From contig NW_005179010.1 of assembly GCF_000350225.1 (NCBI RefSeq), positions 140,603 through 204,602 of the forward strand: a stretch of 64,000 nucleotides of DNA, read 5' to 3'. This document shows positions 35,078 to 47,823 of this stretch, piece by piece. Every line of letters starts with the position of its first letter. Position 1 is the first letter of the stretch. The stretch comes from Chondrus crispus (taxonomy: Eukaryota > Rhodophyta > Florideophyceae > Gigartinales > Gigartinaceae). The notes below the pieces were generated by a model. It was not told the origin of the DNA and did not search any database. It saw nothing but the letters and a program-made list of their open reading frames with translations. A program made the translations under genes and the position numbers.

Positions 35078-35735
35078 AGCGCAATATGCCTGTCAGGCCG
35101 GAACCAGGATCCAACGGTCCAGCAACAACACAACCAACCAACAACAACCAACAAGAGTTGCCTACGGCACAGCCCTACGGAGTGTCCGATTCTCCCTTTC
35201 CCTTTAAGTGGGTTTGCGACCCACAGTAGCTCAAATCTCTGATAGGGGGGCAAAAGAAAGATGCCCGGCCCGGGATGAATGGTGGTAGAGTCATGTACAG
35301 GCAGCTGCTCGGCGAGTTCGGGCGGTGATTCAGAAGCCGGGCCCGATGGGTCGTAAAGCCAATGCTCGCTGAGCGCCTGGTACACCTTATACCCTTGATA
35401 AGGTCTTCGGCGGGGGCGTCGCAACGAAGCCCGACGAAAATTAGCAAACACGTAGCAGCACTACACCTCCGTACTGCCCGATGGCAAAGTACCGACACCA
35501 GAACGGCCGCAACCTGTATCCGATGGAACCAACACTGTCCTGTCTACACAACAGGACCTTCGAGGGAGACGTCGTCGCAACAGCCTCCGTCCGGGGACGT
35601 AAACAAGTAGCAGCGCTACACCCACGTGTCGCCAGATGGCTAAGATACCTACACCGGTCCGGTCGCAACCAAAGCCGATGGCACCAACAACAAATAAAAA
35701 GAACCAACAAAAGAGCCCGATGACACTGCAAAGGG
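35078..35735 (-). repeat. Dispersed repeat R1, minus-strand copy with internal duplication
   Basis: Reads inversely to 10.66-11.12 kb with conserved blocks (CTTATCAAGGGTATAAGGTG, TTACGACCCATCGG, CTATCAGAGATTTGAGCTAC, GGCCTGACAGGC). On its 5' side a segment of about 170 bp is duplicated (GTTGCGACCGGACCGGTG... and GTTGCGGCCGTTCTGGTG...), so this copy is longer. No conserved coding frame. Confidence 0.6.
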
Positions 35736-36800
35736 GCTAAATGCCAGATCAATAATATTCAGTGTTCCAGATAATCAAATTTTGCGAATTGATAAATATG
35801 TATAAAACAGAAATGCAACCAGTCACGCAAGCCGAAAAAATAGTAAAACGTAGTAAATGTACAAACCAAAAGTAGTAGGGTCGATCATGTCTGTTAAAAG
35901 TCGTTACGTTGCTGTTATGGACATCACAATATTTTTTTAGTAATAAGCTGGACTACTGATGCGGGTCACGTATGGCTCGGCGCACATACCCTAAGCCAAC
36001 AAAATGTTACTGCGTGAATTGAAAGGTAGTACAGTATCACGCTCCCACAGTACACATCTGCTAAGATGTCCATTGAGGAAGGAGATTCCTGCGCGGGAGA
36101 CATCCAAACTTCGGTTCTCTGCCCTCTGTATGGCGTCGAGTTAAGCCGTGCCGAGATAGGGGGCATTTCTACATTTGTTGATGCCTGTTATGGGGCATGC
36201 ATAGAGGCGACAACGCCTTGTATCTCCGGTGCAATGAACGGCTCATGATTTAGGATGGAGTTCAGACTGCCGCGCTTAGACGTATTTGGAGGTGTTTCTT
36301 CGTTGCGTGCGCGTTTTGGGGAGCCGTTCGGACAAAATGGTGCTATGGTATCCTAGATTACGGCAAAGCACATCCGGAGAGCCGTAGTCCAGCCAAGAGA
36401 CAGCGACAGGAGCTGCAGTTCATTTCAGGATCACGCACTGATTGTCTGTCGTGCAATGAGTGGTTGGTTCATTCGGGTATCTTATTCCCTCGGACTGGTA
36501 CCCGTGTACCGGAAAACTTGCAGGGTAGACGGAACGCGTAGTTCTAATTTCTGGGGCGGAAGCTGATTCGCTGTTTATCGGAAACCGCTCAATAACCATT
36601 CCATGTTGCTAATGAAGGAAATTGCGCTGCTCTTCCCACATTGTCCGGAGGGTTCCAGCTCGATGCTGTCCGAAGAATTACGAGCTGGAGTGCGGGAAGG
36701 ACACGCTCGAGGTTGCGTCGGACTCGTTTGACACAGCGCGAGGCCGTCGTGTCCTGCCTGACAATGTTACAATTTTTGGAAACAGCGTCACAACATGCTC
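35736..36800. other. Intergenic stretch, no gene recognised
   Basis: Short frames only (for example 36,066-36,248). No domain, repeat or RNA gene seen. Confidence 0.35.
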
Positions 36801-37415
36801 ACCAGTGCACTGTTTGGCTTCCCTAAAAAATTGACATTCACAATGGTTTGGAAACAGCGGCAAAAAATCCTCGTTTCATTCAGAATCAAAGGGTGTGCGC
36901 AATCGTCTTCCCCGTGCGCCAATCCATCTGCTCGCGTTGAGCACCCGTCCCCGAATCCCGACTCCCCCAGAAGCTGCCTTTCCACCGGCTGGATCTCCCA
37001 CTCCACCACATCTCGCCCTCCACAAACCGATCACTTACTCCCCCCACTAACGCAACCTGTCCCGCACGACCCACCCAACCTCGCGTACCACCGACGCCGT
37101 CGTTATCCTCCATCCTAATCTCAATTTGTCCAGCAGTGCACTGTATGGCTTACCTAAATATTGACATTCACAAACCCAGCACGTACTCCCGCCACTGACG
37201 CAACCTCTCCCGCACGACCCACCCAACCTCGTGTACCACCGACGCCGTCGTTATCCTCCATCCTCATCTCAATTTGTCCAGCAGTGCAATGTATGGCTTA
37301 CCTAAAACATTGACATTCACAAACCCAGCACGTACTCCCGCCACTGACGCAACCTTTCCCGCACTACCCACCCAACCTCGTGTACCACCGACGCCGTCGT
37401 TATCCTCCATCCTCA
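36800..37415. repeat. Tandem repeat of about 148 bp, three units
   Basis: Units share CAGCAGTGCACTGTATGGCT, TTGACATTCACA, CACCCAACCTCG and ACCACCGACGCCGTCGTTAT. Starts are near 36,800, 37,130 and 37,279. The first unit is longer and more diverged. Confidence 0.75.
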
Positions 37416-37635
37416 TCTTCCCATCGCCGCTCCTCGCGGTCCCCTAGAAGATAAACGTCTTCGACGCTAGCTGGGGGACGATTTTATTTCAGTTTTCATT
37501 CGCCTCTTCCTCCGCATGATGAAGGAGATGGTCAAAATCAAATCCATCATCAGAACGATCTTCTCAATCATCATCATTTTCAGCTATTGCATGAACTTCT
37601 GTCCGGTCACGACGATTAAGGGCGTTGACAGGACT

Positions 37636-40210
37636 TTACATCTTTTCAGTTCTCCTGGGCGAGTCCGTGCAGAGCTGATTAAATTGCGCTGGGGTCATTC
37701 TTAAGATGTAAGCATCCAATATATCTTTCTGCTTCGAATGCGCGGGGATGAAGTCCCTTATCTTTAAACGAATCATGGTGCTTCCGTGCTGCGACTCATC
37801 GCTGTGTTCGCGGTCACTCAGATTTTCATCAACTATCTGACTCTTAGATAACCGCCTTTTGCCACCTTTTGGCACACCTCCACTTTCCTCCAGCTCACCA
37901 GAAAACTGTATGCTGTCATCCACTTCTTCAAAAAGTTTATCTTCATTGTTTCGATCGTTTCCATAGTAGCGGGAGCAACCTGTTTTCATTGCACTGAGAT
38001 CTGGTTGCTCCTGACCAACTCCTTCCCCTTTTTTTGTTTCAGGCATATCCGGGTCTCCCCTGTCAACGTGGATGGCATATCGTAATGACGACTGCCATTG
38101 AGAATGTCACGAACGAACCATCGAAAGAGCAAATCAGTCCTGTACACGGCTCGTAACGACCCAGAGTGGCTCCCAAGGAACTCAGTAATTCCTCTCCCTT
38201 GAGTTAGCGCAACGAAAAAGTTGACAGCAACACGTGCAAGATTGATTGTACGGTACATTTGCTTGCGTTCCGCAGGCTTAAACCCCCTCTTTTGTATCCC
38301 GTTCTTCAGCAAACCATCTCCGACGATCACGGAGTAATCGACCAGAACGTCAAGTTCCAGCCAAGAAGAAATCATTTCTTTCAGAGCTTGCAAGTTCAAA
38401 ACACTTGCGTTAGGGGCATATGATGTCACGGCAGATGACACATGGTCACGGAAATTGAACGGGTGCTCCTGATACTTGAAGGCAATATTGGGCTGGCAGA
38501 ACTCCTTCGGTGTTTCTCTACTTGCCTCCCAAGGTCTAAGCGCAAACCCCAGATACTGGAAGAAGCGTTTCCTGCCGCGACACGTGATTCTCTCAAAAAT
38601 ATGTAGACATTGAGTATACGGTGTGGGCAATGTACAGGCTTTCACGTCCGTTCTTCGTGTCGACATTCTTCTTATCCGATTTTGCTTTGGTCTCCACCAA
38701 CTGTCGAGTTTTCTGTAATGCACGCCTTCCGACGTACTTAAAATTCAGCCAGTACGGGGTGTTTGCACAGGCACCATGAGATTGGATACGCCTGGCTCAT
38801 TTTCCACTCGTGCGAAGGATCTTCCATGGGCGTCTCTCTTCTCTGAATGAACGCTCGTTTTCAAAGATCTTCGAGTATCGTTTTCCTGCATGCAATCTCT
38901 CTCGATCTGCTTTCCACCCTCAACGAAGAATGTTCGCACGAATCGAGATTTGAAATCGCAATGAACGCGAGCGGAGCCTGACTTAAAGTCTTTTTTGTGG
39001 CGTTTTTTTGATGCCCGTAAAGAAAAGCAGCCATTGCGAGGTGGGTATGGGCGACGGTTGATCCCATAGACCAAGCGTACTCCATAAAATAGCAAGAAAA
39101 TTCTGCCATAACTTGCGACATGAGAGAAATGCGAAAAACGTTTTCCACTTGGGACTTCAAAGTTGGGTTTTCCATATCGACGATATCCTTGAACGTCCAT
39201 TTCGAAGACGTGCTTGCTGTTCGCTTTGAGTGGACTTTCAATAAGCTGTTGCTTTTTGCTCCAATATCTGTGCTGAAGATTGTTAGGGCGTTTTTGACAG
39301 TCTCCAGGTCTCTCTGAACACCCTACATGCTACCTTCCACTGTATCAAGTGGAGCCAGTACAGATTTCTGCATGCTCTCCAAAAAGAGGCGAAACGAGCT
39401 CAATGCTCCCCCTATGTTAGGTCTTAACTGTTTGGTTGAATTTGGTCTGGCAGATACTGCTCGAATGTCACTAAGGCCTGACCGTACTGTACTGGTAATG
39501 TCCCTGCCCGAGAAGCCCTCTTCATTGCGCAACTCTTCTGTCGCTGCTCAGTTTCCTGAGCTACTACGAACAAGCACATCAGGCCCTTCGTCCTTCTCGT
39601 TTTCCTCTCAATTCCTTACGAGTTCCCTTCGTCGCAGATTGGCTGCTGCCGGGCCCCTCCGTCCCCCAGATCTGGCATTGTCGACATCAGAAGGCGAATG
39701 AGATTGGGTTCCGGAACAGGGACGATCCTGAGCAAGGAAATTCCCCCTTTGTGCTTCGTCAGTTGGAGGCCGTTGCGTTTCCATGTCTCAAAGTCTCGTG
39801 ACGGTGGAATGAGGGGCTCGTCATCCTCTTTATCAGGAGAATTACCGTCAAGGGGAAAAATAGTTTTGAGAACGTTCTTATTTCCCCTTCTCTTGATGTG
39901 TCGATTCTGCGCTCCGACGGCGGTAGATGAGCTCTTTCGCTTAAGGAGCCGCCTGTGAGATGGCTGGCCCGAATATGGAGGCTGCATGACGAAGAGCACG
40001 TGCACTACGGGGACAATTAATGACAAGTGGAACAGATGAATTCAGTTGATGAAGTGATGGAAAAAGGATCCGTGGCATTCTGAACTGCGGGAGAAGGTAA
40101 CCAGCTAACTTTGTCAGGTTTCTCGCCGTCCGTGTCTCAAAAATGCGGTCCAGCGTTCGGCCATACAGTATAAGTTTCCCGCGAGTACACGTGTTTTCGA
40201 TATCGTACAT
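37636..40210 (-). pseudogene. Broken minus-strand gene divergent from T2, unknown function
   Basis: Several long minus-strand frames in different phases line up head to tail: 39,616-40,026, 38,861-39,241, 37,986-38,723 and 37,636-38,046. One frameshift is clear near 38.04 kb, where ICLKQKKGKE in one phase continues as MPETKKGEGVGQ in the next. The longest part (245 codons) has hydrophobic stretches such as LARVAVNFFVALTQGRGITE and TDLLFRWFVRDILNGS. The end is acidic (LFEEVDDSIQFSGELEES) and then RDFIPAHSKQKDILDAYIL. I do not recognise a family. It is transcribed away from the T2 transposase with about 250 bp between, which suggests an accessory gene of the same transposon. At least three frameshifts. 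Confidence 0.5.
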
Positions 40211-40460
40211 TGCTTAAGTTTCAGATTCAGCTCCTTCGATCCAGTACTTTTCATATATCGGCGGCTTCGCTCATGTCCTAATGGATAGTTGTGATGCACC
40301 AAATCACAGCTCGCCGTCTTCTGGTAGGAAACGATCTCTCCCAAGAAGAGATAGGCGGCGACGAAATAACAGGTTCGACTGGGAAGAGGAGAATGTGGGT
40401 AGGTCTGCAACTGCCGCTTACAAAGCGGAAGGCAAGTAGCACTCTCCTTCCCCAAATCCT

Positions 40461-43229
40461 GTGAAGAGGAGGCTGTTTTATAATAGTGATCCGGAACCGT
40501 CTCATCAGGGTTCATTTGATGAGCTCCCAACACAGCATCCGCATAGCAGATGTAAGTTAAAATTATCGGACGACCAAATGACAAAACCTATACATATATC
40601 TGATGTGGATCTGGGAGTGGTTCTTCGAGGGAAAGATGGAAACCGTGCACAAATGCGTAGTGAGACTGAAGAATCTGATGTATCTTTGGCCAGTTCGGAA
40701 GAAGAACTAGGAGCATCTGGTTATGCACAGGAGTACAGCCGGCGCCCGAGGCCGAACTCCATCAATACTTGGCAGAAGTTGATCGCCATACTGGCGACGT
40801 CAGGCACTAACCAGTTGACAATTGGGCAGTATTCCTTCTTTCGGAACACTGTTAACTGAGTTATTGAGCAATATGCTCCACACGAGAGCTTGTTGCCGTC
40901 ATACTCTACAGTACAGAGAATTCTGCTTCCTAACCTTCGTGCAAACAATTTCCCACGGTCGGAGAAGCACTTCCTGCCAGTGGATTGGCAGAAGGCTGGT
41001 GCGAAGCACAGTACCCTCGACACTAAAATTGTTGACCACAATTTAAGTCAAACAACTGAAACCTCACCACGTGAGGGCAGTATATCAAAAAGCTGAAGTA
41101 GAAGTAATACTTCCAAGCACTTGGGCCGTGCAGGACGTTTCGTTTAAGCCTACATGGGACATCATGCGATCTGGGAGCCTGAGCAACACCAGTAGTGGTT
41201 TGAGTAGTCCCGTTTTTTTCCAGCGCCACGAGCGCTTCCATAGTTTCCGATAGAAAGACATTTCTCGACGAGCCCCATCATGCCGTTTTCTCCCAATCTA
41301 CTGACGCAGGTCCTGCAGCTTGTTTTCTTTCTCAAGGAGAAACGGTCATCATTGTTCTTGAAACTGAACCGATACCTAAGGAGTGGGCTGGAATTGGCTC
41401 AAAAAAGCCCCAGGAGTACGTGCGAAGTACATCGACCACGCGATGCAGCAATTCCGAGTTTCATTTGGCGGCTGTTCTAGGTGAAACGAAACTTTCCACA
41501 ACAGACATGATTCCTTCACTGCACTCAAAAAATTGCATTGGTCGAGCAGGAGACATACTGACCACTGTATCCGTCAGCGAAATTACACTTTATGAATGTT
41601 TGCTCATTCATAGGGTTGGCGGTTTCTGCGGATCGGGCAATATGATTGAGCTTGCAAGGGTCCCTAATTTCGCATTCTCGCAACGCAACCGAAAACTCCC
41701 TCACGCTGAAGTATTCGTACAACCAGTGACAGAAATATTTGAGCGTCAACCATGCCAGCGAGTCAAAGGTGAGAAACTCGGTCAATCTACCGACTACAAT
41801 CTCGACCCAGGTTGTCCTTGCAAGAAGTCTGAGGGGTTATTACCTAAAAACGGTATGCGTTACTTTGTGTACAGAGTACTTCTTTATTCCGACGGGTTTT
41901 CGCAATGCACGAATGCTCAAGGGTCTGCAGGTGGTGTTGACATGCTACCTCTTAACCTTCTTCCGCAAAACCGGACATCACGCAAAGCCGTTCGGCTGTT
42001 GAGTCTCACTCCGCCAGGCGTTAGTACTAGTCAGGTGCTTCAGATCGTATCTGATGACATCGCCGGGTCGGGAACGATCGGAATAGACACGTGTGACGGA
42101 GACGGAATGCCAATTAAGGTTTTTGTTCAAGCTGTGGCGTACATTGGAGACTTTCTCGAGATCGCGCACATATCCGATTTATTGGGTCACAACGCAGACT
42201 CTGCATGTCATTTATGATTTTTTCGCAAGAAAAAACTGGATTCATATCGCTCTTGTCATGAATATAGGACAGAACTCAATTATGCGGATACATCCAGCTT
42301 TAGGTCTGAGCGGCGTATGAAAGCTATACGTGAATCAAAAGGCATTAAGAAAGAAAGGAACCGTCTTCTTAACTATCTAGGCATGGAATCAACGTCTTGT
42401 CCGATGAGAATAACTAGTCCCCTTCGTACACTTAACGAAAGGCTTAATGATGCTAGATCAAGTCAGCAAGTGCCGTTGACGACATGTAGGCACCCTGTTT
42501 TCGAGGCGTCCTTCGGCCCATATCGCTCAGTGCTAGTAGCACCGGACCACCTGCTCTCTGGGAACGTCATCAACATCTTAAACGCATGCGTTCTGATGCT
42601 TTCCTCAAGGGAATAAAGAGATAAAATGGATGCCAGATTATGTGACGGGCTTCGTACGAATTCCTTGATCACGCAGAGAAAAATTTTCGACGTCAAAAAT
42701 AATAAGCTGTATTCTACCACAATCAGTGGTACGTTCTGTACACTACTTGTTGCTCTATTTGTGTTCGAGGACGAGTGCGCTGCGCTTCCGGCGAACGACG
42801 AAAGACAGAATCACACATTGTTGAAAACGGTGCGGGCTTTGGGACTGTTCTCAGACCTAGTCGCGTCGACTTATTGGTATCTTAAACTGCATGTAGATGG
42901 ATACAAATCTGTGCAGCATTTTAACAGTGCCGCAGGCATGGCATTCATATCAGAACAGCAGGCTTCTGCAGGCCTGTACGTCCAAAGTTGCGATTCACTT
43001 TGTGGCATTTCTGAAATTGCGAGGGGTAAGCTGGATAAATCGAACCTTCACAGAATCATCGAACTCTACAAACATTCAGTTCCAGCAATGGGGCACGCGC
43101 ATCACTTTTCTGAGCTGGATTTTGAGTTTGCCCATCAGCCTTTGAAGAGAGGCGTGGCGATGTCTTACCATCGGAAACCGCACATTCAAGCCGTGAAACA
43201 TACATTGATTGACGAATGGGAAGAAAGGC
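40461..43229 (+). pseudogene. Tnp2-like transposase T2, main part
   Basis: Homologue of T1. The N-terminal part is acidic (SETEESDVSLASSEEEL), then TWQKLIAILATSG, LPSYSTVQRILLP and KHFLPVDWQ. The core near 41.87-42.20 kb has YRVLLYSDGF, GSAGGVDMLPLNLLPQ, LSLTPPGVSTSQVLQ, AYIGDFLEIAHISDLLGHN and ACHL, the last matching the CHLC pair in T1. YRSVLVAPDHLLSG lies near 42.53 kb and HHFSELDFEFAHQPLKRG near 43.11 kb. Damage: TGA at 40,857-40,859, a frameshift between about 41.0 and 41.4 kb, TGA at 42,215-42,217 (Cys in T1) and TAA at 42,614-42,616. At 43,230 the gene is cut by element L; the last residues before L are DEWEERL. The C-terminus resumes at 52,743. Confidence 0.75.
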
Positions 43230-43488
43230 TAGAACAGCATTCGGTTCTAAAAAAGACTTTTCCAGAGTAAAAAGATTAACAATTTTCACAAAAATAGGCT
43301 AAATTCCTACTGTGGTCTTTCGCGCATACTGGCTTTTTACGGCGCGACGACCGGAACCGCAAGGCGCCTAGTGCTCCCCTTCCTATTAACGCACCACTCT
43401 CTCGCGAGCGCCGTCACCCATCACCCCCCGCATTGAACAAAAAGATCCCGCCGATCGCGATAATCGCGCGCGTGTGAGATATGCACGG

Positions 43489-43545
43489 TGTCTTCTCGAT
43501 GAGCACACCACAGTATCATACTGTGTTGTGCTCATCGAGAAGGCA
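43489..43545. repeat. Long palindrome in left arm of L
   Basis: CTTCTCGATGAGCACACCAC pairs with the later GTTGTGCTCATCGAGAAGG around a CAGTATCATACTG centre, nearly perfect over more than 50 bases. The mirrored copy is at about 52,427-52,487 in the right arm. Confidence 0.85.
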
Positions 43546-44092
43546 CCAAGGACGCGGGCAGGAGGTAACGGTAAAGCGCGACACGTGGATTGTGCGGCCT
43601 CCGTCAATAGCTCTGACGGCGGAGGGGAGACAGGTGTGAGTGGAGAGCGGGCTGGACACCATAGCACAACGGTGGATGGAAGTATGCAAAGGCGCGATGA
43701 GAGCAGCACGGCGGAGGCGGTGCCGACGAAGCGGTGTAGAGAGTCCGGAATGCTTTGGAAAGATCCGTATCAGACCGTGCATATCTCACACGCGCGCGAT
43801 ACTGTGGTGTGCTCATCGAAAAGGCACCAAGGACGCGGGCAGGAGGTAACGGTAAAGCGCGACACATGGATTGTGCGGCCCCCGTCAATAGATCTGACGA
43901 CGGAGGGGAGACAGGTGTGAGTGGAGAGCGGGCTGGACACCATAGCACAGCGGTGGATGGAAGTATGCGAAGGCGCGATGAGAGCAGCACGGCGGAGGCG
44001 GTGCCGACGAAGCGGCGTAGAGAGTCCGGAATGCTTTTTAATGATCCGTATCAGACCGTGTATATCTCACACGCGCGCGGTGCTCCAGCTCA
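43531..44092. repeat. 281-bp tandem duplication, left arm of L only
   Basis: CTCATCGA(G/A)AAGGCACCAAGG starts at 43,531 and again at 43,812, and the following sequence repeats nearly exactly. The right arm has one unit, which accounts for the length difference of about 280 bp between arms. Confidence 0.85.
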
Positions 44093-45073
44093 CGTTAGTC
44101 GACTGTAATTTGGTCATTTCTCATTCGAAACAACAAGTCCCCTCTACGTGTCATGATCGTGGGCGCAGATTGTGGAGTTCGCAACGCTTCTGTAACCTCT
44201 GGAGTGAATGAATCTCCACGCTGCAGAATCAGCACTGAATGCCGACATACCTAAACCGAAACGGAGTGAAAGCGCTTTTCGAACAATGCGCTGTAATCAT
44301 TCCGTTAATCGTGGTGGGCGCTATGTGCTCCCTAAGTTCTTCGGGATCGGCGACAAGAGTTAGTCTTTACCTTGAAATTCCAACTAAAGCCCTTCTCCAA
44401 GCGAAGCTCAAAAAAACCCCTGTCGCACCACCGCGATGGGAACGCTCGACCTCTCCGGCCTCTCTCGCGTAAAGAGCGTGCCGTGCTGTTCGAACAAGGT
44501 AGCGCGCAACCGGAGGCGAACGCGGTAGCGACTGTGTGTCGCTGCACTGGGTGACCAGCTGTTGCGCAAACGCATCACATGGCGACTGTGAGCTTGCAGC
44601 ACATCAGGCATCTCGCCCAGCTCTTCAATTCGAAAGCAGGTTTCCTCGTGCAAAATGCGATGCCCCCCCGGTTTGGCCGTTTCCTTCGGACAAAACGTCC
44701 TCCAGCCCTCCCGCCGACTACGCTCAGCGCCGCGTATGCTCGAACTAGCGCCCGCGCAATGCGATGCACCGCTCTGGTTGGCCCTTCCCTTCGGGCAGAA
44801 CAACCTCCAGCCAATACATTACGACAATTGGAGCAACGAATCCCGTTTCACAAGCGTAACCTTGCCAGTGAGTTGTGCCCCGAAGACGCGCCTCCCCCTT
44901 TTCCCCTCGGTCGTCTCTTCCCCGCTGCCATAAACGCTCGCAATGGCCTTACGTCCTGTCCACGTCCGGACCGTGAGACCCCTTCTCCGCCGCGCCATCT
45001 GCCACACACGCACGCTCTCCCGCCGACTATGCTCGGCACCGCGCATGCTCGAGCTAGCGCCTGGATCTGACAT

Positions 45074-45343
45074 CTACGTCATCACTGGCAGCATCGCTTT
45101 GTGCATTCCGTTCATCGTGGCCGCAGCGACCTGGGCAATGAAAACATACTTCTCGGTATCTTGGACCTCATCAGGCCAGGGGTTACCGACGACACTGTAG
45201 ACAAGGGTAGTGTTTTCGGACGGATCAGGGAAAGCCTCGGACTTGGGGGCAGAGACAATCTTGCCGGCGATCATGTCGTCAACCCACGCCTCGAAGTACT
45301 TTTCAGTGAACTCTATGCCTTCCGGGAGCAGATAGCGAGCATA
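45074..45343 (-). pseudogene. Captured protein-disulfide-isomerase-like fragment, left arm copy
   Basis: Mirror of the right-arm fragment at 50,910-51,179, differing at few positions (LVYSVVGNP here, LVYNVVGNP there). See that entry for the domain reasoning. It is truncated relative to the right side, because the inverted repeat ends within the captured gene. Confidence 0.55.
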
Positions 45344-45368
45344 TTAAATATGCTCTCTATCTGCTCCC
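45324..45368. repeat. 45-bp palindrome, left arm of L
   Basis: GGGAGCAGATAGCGAGCATA pairs with TATGCTCTCTATCTGCTCCC, with one mismatch and an AT centre. The mirrored copy is at 50,885-50,929. One half encodes part of the captured isomerase fragment (ARYLLP), so the palindrome may have arisen by local inverted duplication of that coding DNA. Confidence 0.85.
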
Positions 45369-45485
45369 AGCAAGAAATTTTCTCGAAGGCGTGAGCGCAG
45401 ACCGAGGTGTTACCCTTTTTTGAGAACATTGAATTACGCACACAGCACTACATGCATCAATATCTAGTAAATACCCGCAGGGTGT

Positions 45486-47712
45486 TCAACATTCTCCAAA
45501 TGGGTCTAGTGCTTCCCTAGTAAGGCGCTGGACAACATCCGGGATCTTACCGGTCGTGTTCAACTCCGGAAAGTAAACAAGAACTGCTGCGGACGGTATA
45601 TCACTCTGTGATTGATCGTTTTGTTTCATGGGGGCGTAATTGCCAGTGTAGCACAAGCTCTCTCGTCTCTGTCCCTGCACAAGTTCGAACCACCGAACAG
45701 TCAAAATAAAGTTAACACTATTTGCATTCTCAACATTTTCAACTCTTCCCAACCAGAATGACGCCATTTCGGTCACGTTTGAACCGCAGTTTACAGTTAC
45801 CATGCTGCCTCTCTCATATGTGCACGTGTCCTCCAGAACCAATTCGCTTTCCGAATCATCATGCGAAACCTCAAGATCGCGGCAATCATCGCAAAAAGAA
45901 GCAAATTGCTGGAATTCCCACTCTGGCAGGGCAAACTCTTTGCTTTCCATTGCGGCTATTTCGGAAAGAAGTGATAACACATTTTCTCTACATCCAATTC
46001 TATTCTCTGTCACATTTACGCGCTTGCAGTACGCGCTGATATCCACTTGAGAGGGCTTGTTAGTTTTTATGGCCTCTGCTTTTGTCATATCTGGAACAAA
46101 ACGGAGGAAAGAACCAATGAATCCTTCGGTTCTATCAAGTTTCTCAAGCGCTTCCCTCTTTTCCACCATTTCGTACCCGACCAGGCAGGTAACATGAGCA
46201 CCACCTCCTTCGAGCTCATGAGAATCTTCCCGCTCGAAGACAAACTTTCTGAACGCGAGCATGTTGTTGATTCTCGACGCAACTGTACTTTGTTTATCAC
46301 AGGCACCTGAAAAATTGTTCATCCCAGAGATGCGGCTAGCATGTATGTCGTTTTGTATTGACGCGGAGTTTCCCCTTTGACTTTCAACAATGTGCCTGTG
46401 AAGTTCCGAAACACAGGCTGTATTCTTATCTCGCATGAAGACAGAAATTCGGCTGAATCGGCGGTCAATGTCCTCATGTGTGTGCCCAACCGGTAAAACG
46501 TTAACAACAATGCGGTTGAAGAGCCCTTTATGCACCATGTAATCACAAAATGCAAAAAAGAAGCGATTCTTGTTGTCTTTTGATGTATTATCCAGCTGAA
46601 CATTCAGCTCTTTCGGAAAACAACTCATACCTTGAGCTCTTTTTGCATCTCGCAACAGAAAAAGTGAGCGACATAACGCATAAATTGTCTGATTCGCACC
46701 TGAGGGGATGTTGTCGGCTGACGTGAAAAAACAAACGAAATGCTGTCCAGAAAGTGCCCCGTGATAGCAAACACCAGTGACCTTCTGCTTGAGAGCCTTC
46801 CCCGTATCTCATTTGTCGTCGTGTAGAAGCGGTAGTCCAAACTTCGCCTGGTCGGCCCCGTCAATAATTACGGAAAGAATCTCTTGGGGCCTGTCAATTG
46901 CTTTTGACTGAATGAGTCGATATTCAGCTCGCTCAGAGTGGATTTGCTGCAGATGTGCGCGGAATCCTTTCTTAAGTTTTTCTCCAGATTTTCCGTATCC
47001 TGTTTTCCTAGCAATTGATAGCAGACCCTCCTTAAAGCTTGTGCACGTGTCACAAACGAAAAATCCGTGTCTTGGCTACACTTGATATGTGAGGCATACC
47101 CCTTCCAAGTTTCGTAAAAGTGAGAAGAAGAGCACGCTCGACGGCCATACATCCCTTCATTTTCTCGAAACAGCATGTAAACGAGGTATTTGTTTCCATG
47201 TGGGAGGTGCCGCTCGATGCTGTGCGGCATTTCATCTTCAAGATCGTCTGCCAAGGCTCGCAGGAATGAAATCACCGAGGATTTTTTAGTTGAGCTCCCA
47301 TCCGATCCCCCATTCTCCCGGGGAGGGGGGAAGCGTTCGCTGAAAGTAGTTCCATGACATTGGCAATCATGGTCCTTGACACTTCCAGAGTGTCAATCAC
47401 CATTCTCCAACAAACCTGCCCGCCGTCACAATAGAAGTATCGCTGTGAGCACTGTGGGTCCGGAACGATTAGATCGGCGAGGCGTGCCTTTCTTTCATCA
47501 CGAGAAATTGAGAGGAAATTCTCTCGCATTGCCCTACACTTCTCTGTACCGACTTCGAAGACGCAAAGACGCTTGCAACAGCGTTTTGGCATCCATTTGT
47601 TGATATTTTTGATGGATTGGTGTCGTCTCTTCTGTAATCGCGACTTCAATGTTTTGCGATCGAGCTCGATTGTGACTTTTGATAGGAGAGGAGTATCGTC
47701 TAACGTCGTCAT
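45486..47712 (-). pseudogene. DUF7869-type DDE transposase of element L
   Basis: Read from 47,712 down. The N-terminal Cys-rich part has KRCCKRLCVFEVG and then YFYCDGGQVCWRMVIDTLEV near 47.45 kb, as in N-terminal domains of DUF7869 proteins. The catalytic core follows: IIDGADQAKFGLP near 46.86 kb (first acidic residue), NVQLDNTSKDNKNRFFFAF near 46.58 kb (second) and LPVGHTHEDIDRRFSRIS near 46.48 kb (third). The C-terminal 250 residues are a variable region with an acidic patch. Damage: frameshifts near 47.29 and 46.89 kb and a TGA at 46,809-46,811. The 389-codon 3' part (45,486-46,655) is intact. This is the likely transposase; it diverges from the methyltransferase-fold gene, with about 700 bp between. 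The DUF7869 match is from memory of the QLDN and GHTHEDID signatures. Confidence 0.7.
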
Positions 47713-47823
47713 GATATCGCTCTATGTGCATGTCTCTCGGGTTCATCGCTTCAGGTAGTCATGACGGACCTGCAAGTATGGACTTTGGGCAAGCACGCAC
47801 TGCAGTGTGGGAGCAAGAAGGCG

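Larger units (their letters stand above)
43232..45413 (+). repeat. Left terminal inverted repeat of element L
   Basis: About 2,180 bp, matching 50,841-52,740 in inverse orientation. It includes GATCCCGCCGATCGCGATAA, a 57-bp palindrome, a 281-bp tandem duplication, GC-rich sequence and a fragment of a disulfide-isomerase-like gene. Frames through it, such as 44,579-45,070, are mirrored in the right arm and are low-complexity; I do not call them genes. Confidence 0.9.

Noticed and set aside
43232-43270. The end of the apparent T2 frame before its stop at 43,270 (EQHSVLKKTFPE)
   Set aside because: This tail is the terminal sequence of element L, since the same sequence ends the right arm. The real T2 C-terminus continues at 52,743.
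44579-45070. Arg/Pro-rich frames on both strands of the inverted repeats, mirrored at 51.2-51.7 kb
   Set aside because: GC-rich low-complexity DNA. The mirror copy is due to the inverted repeat itself, not to selection on a protein.
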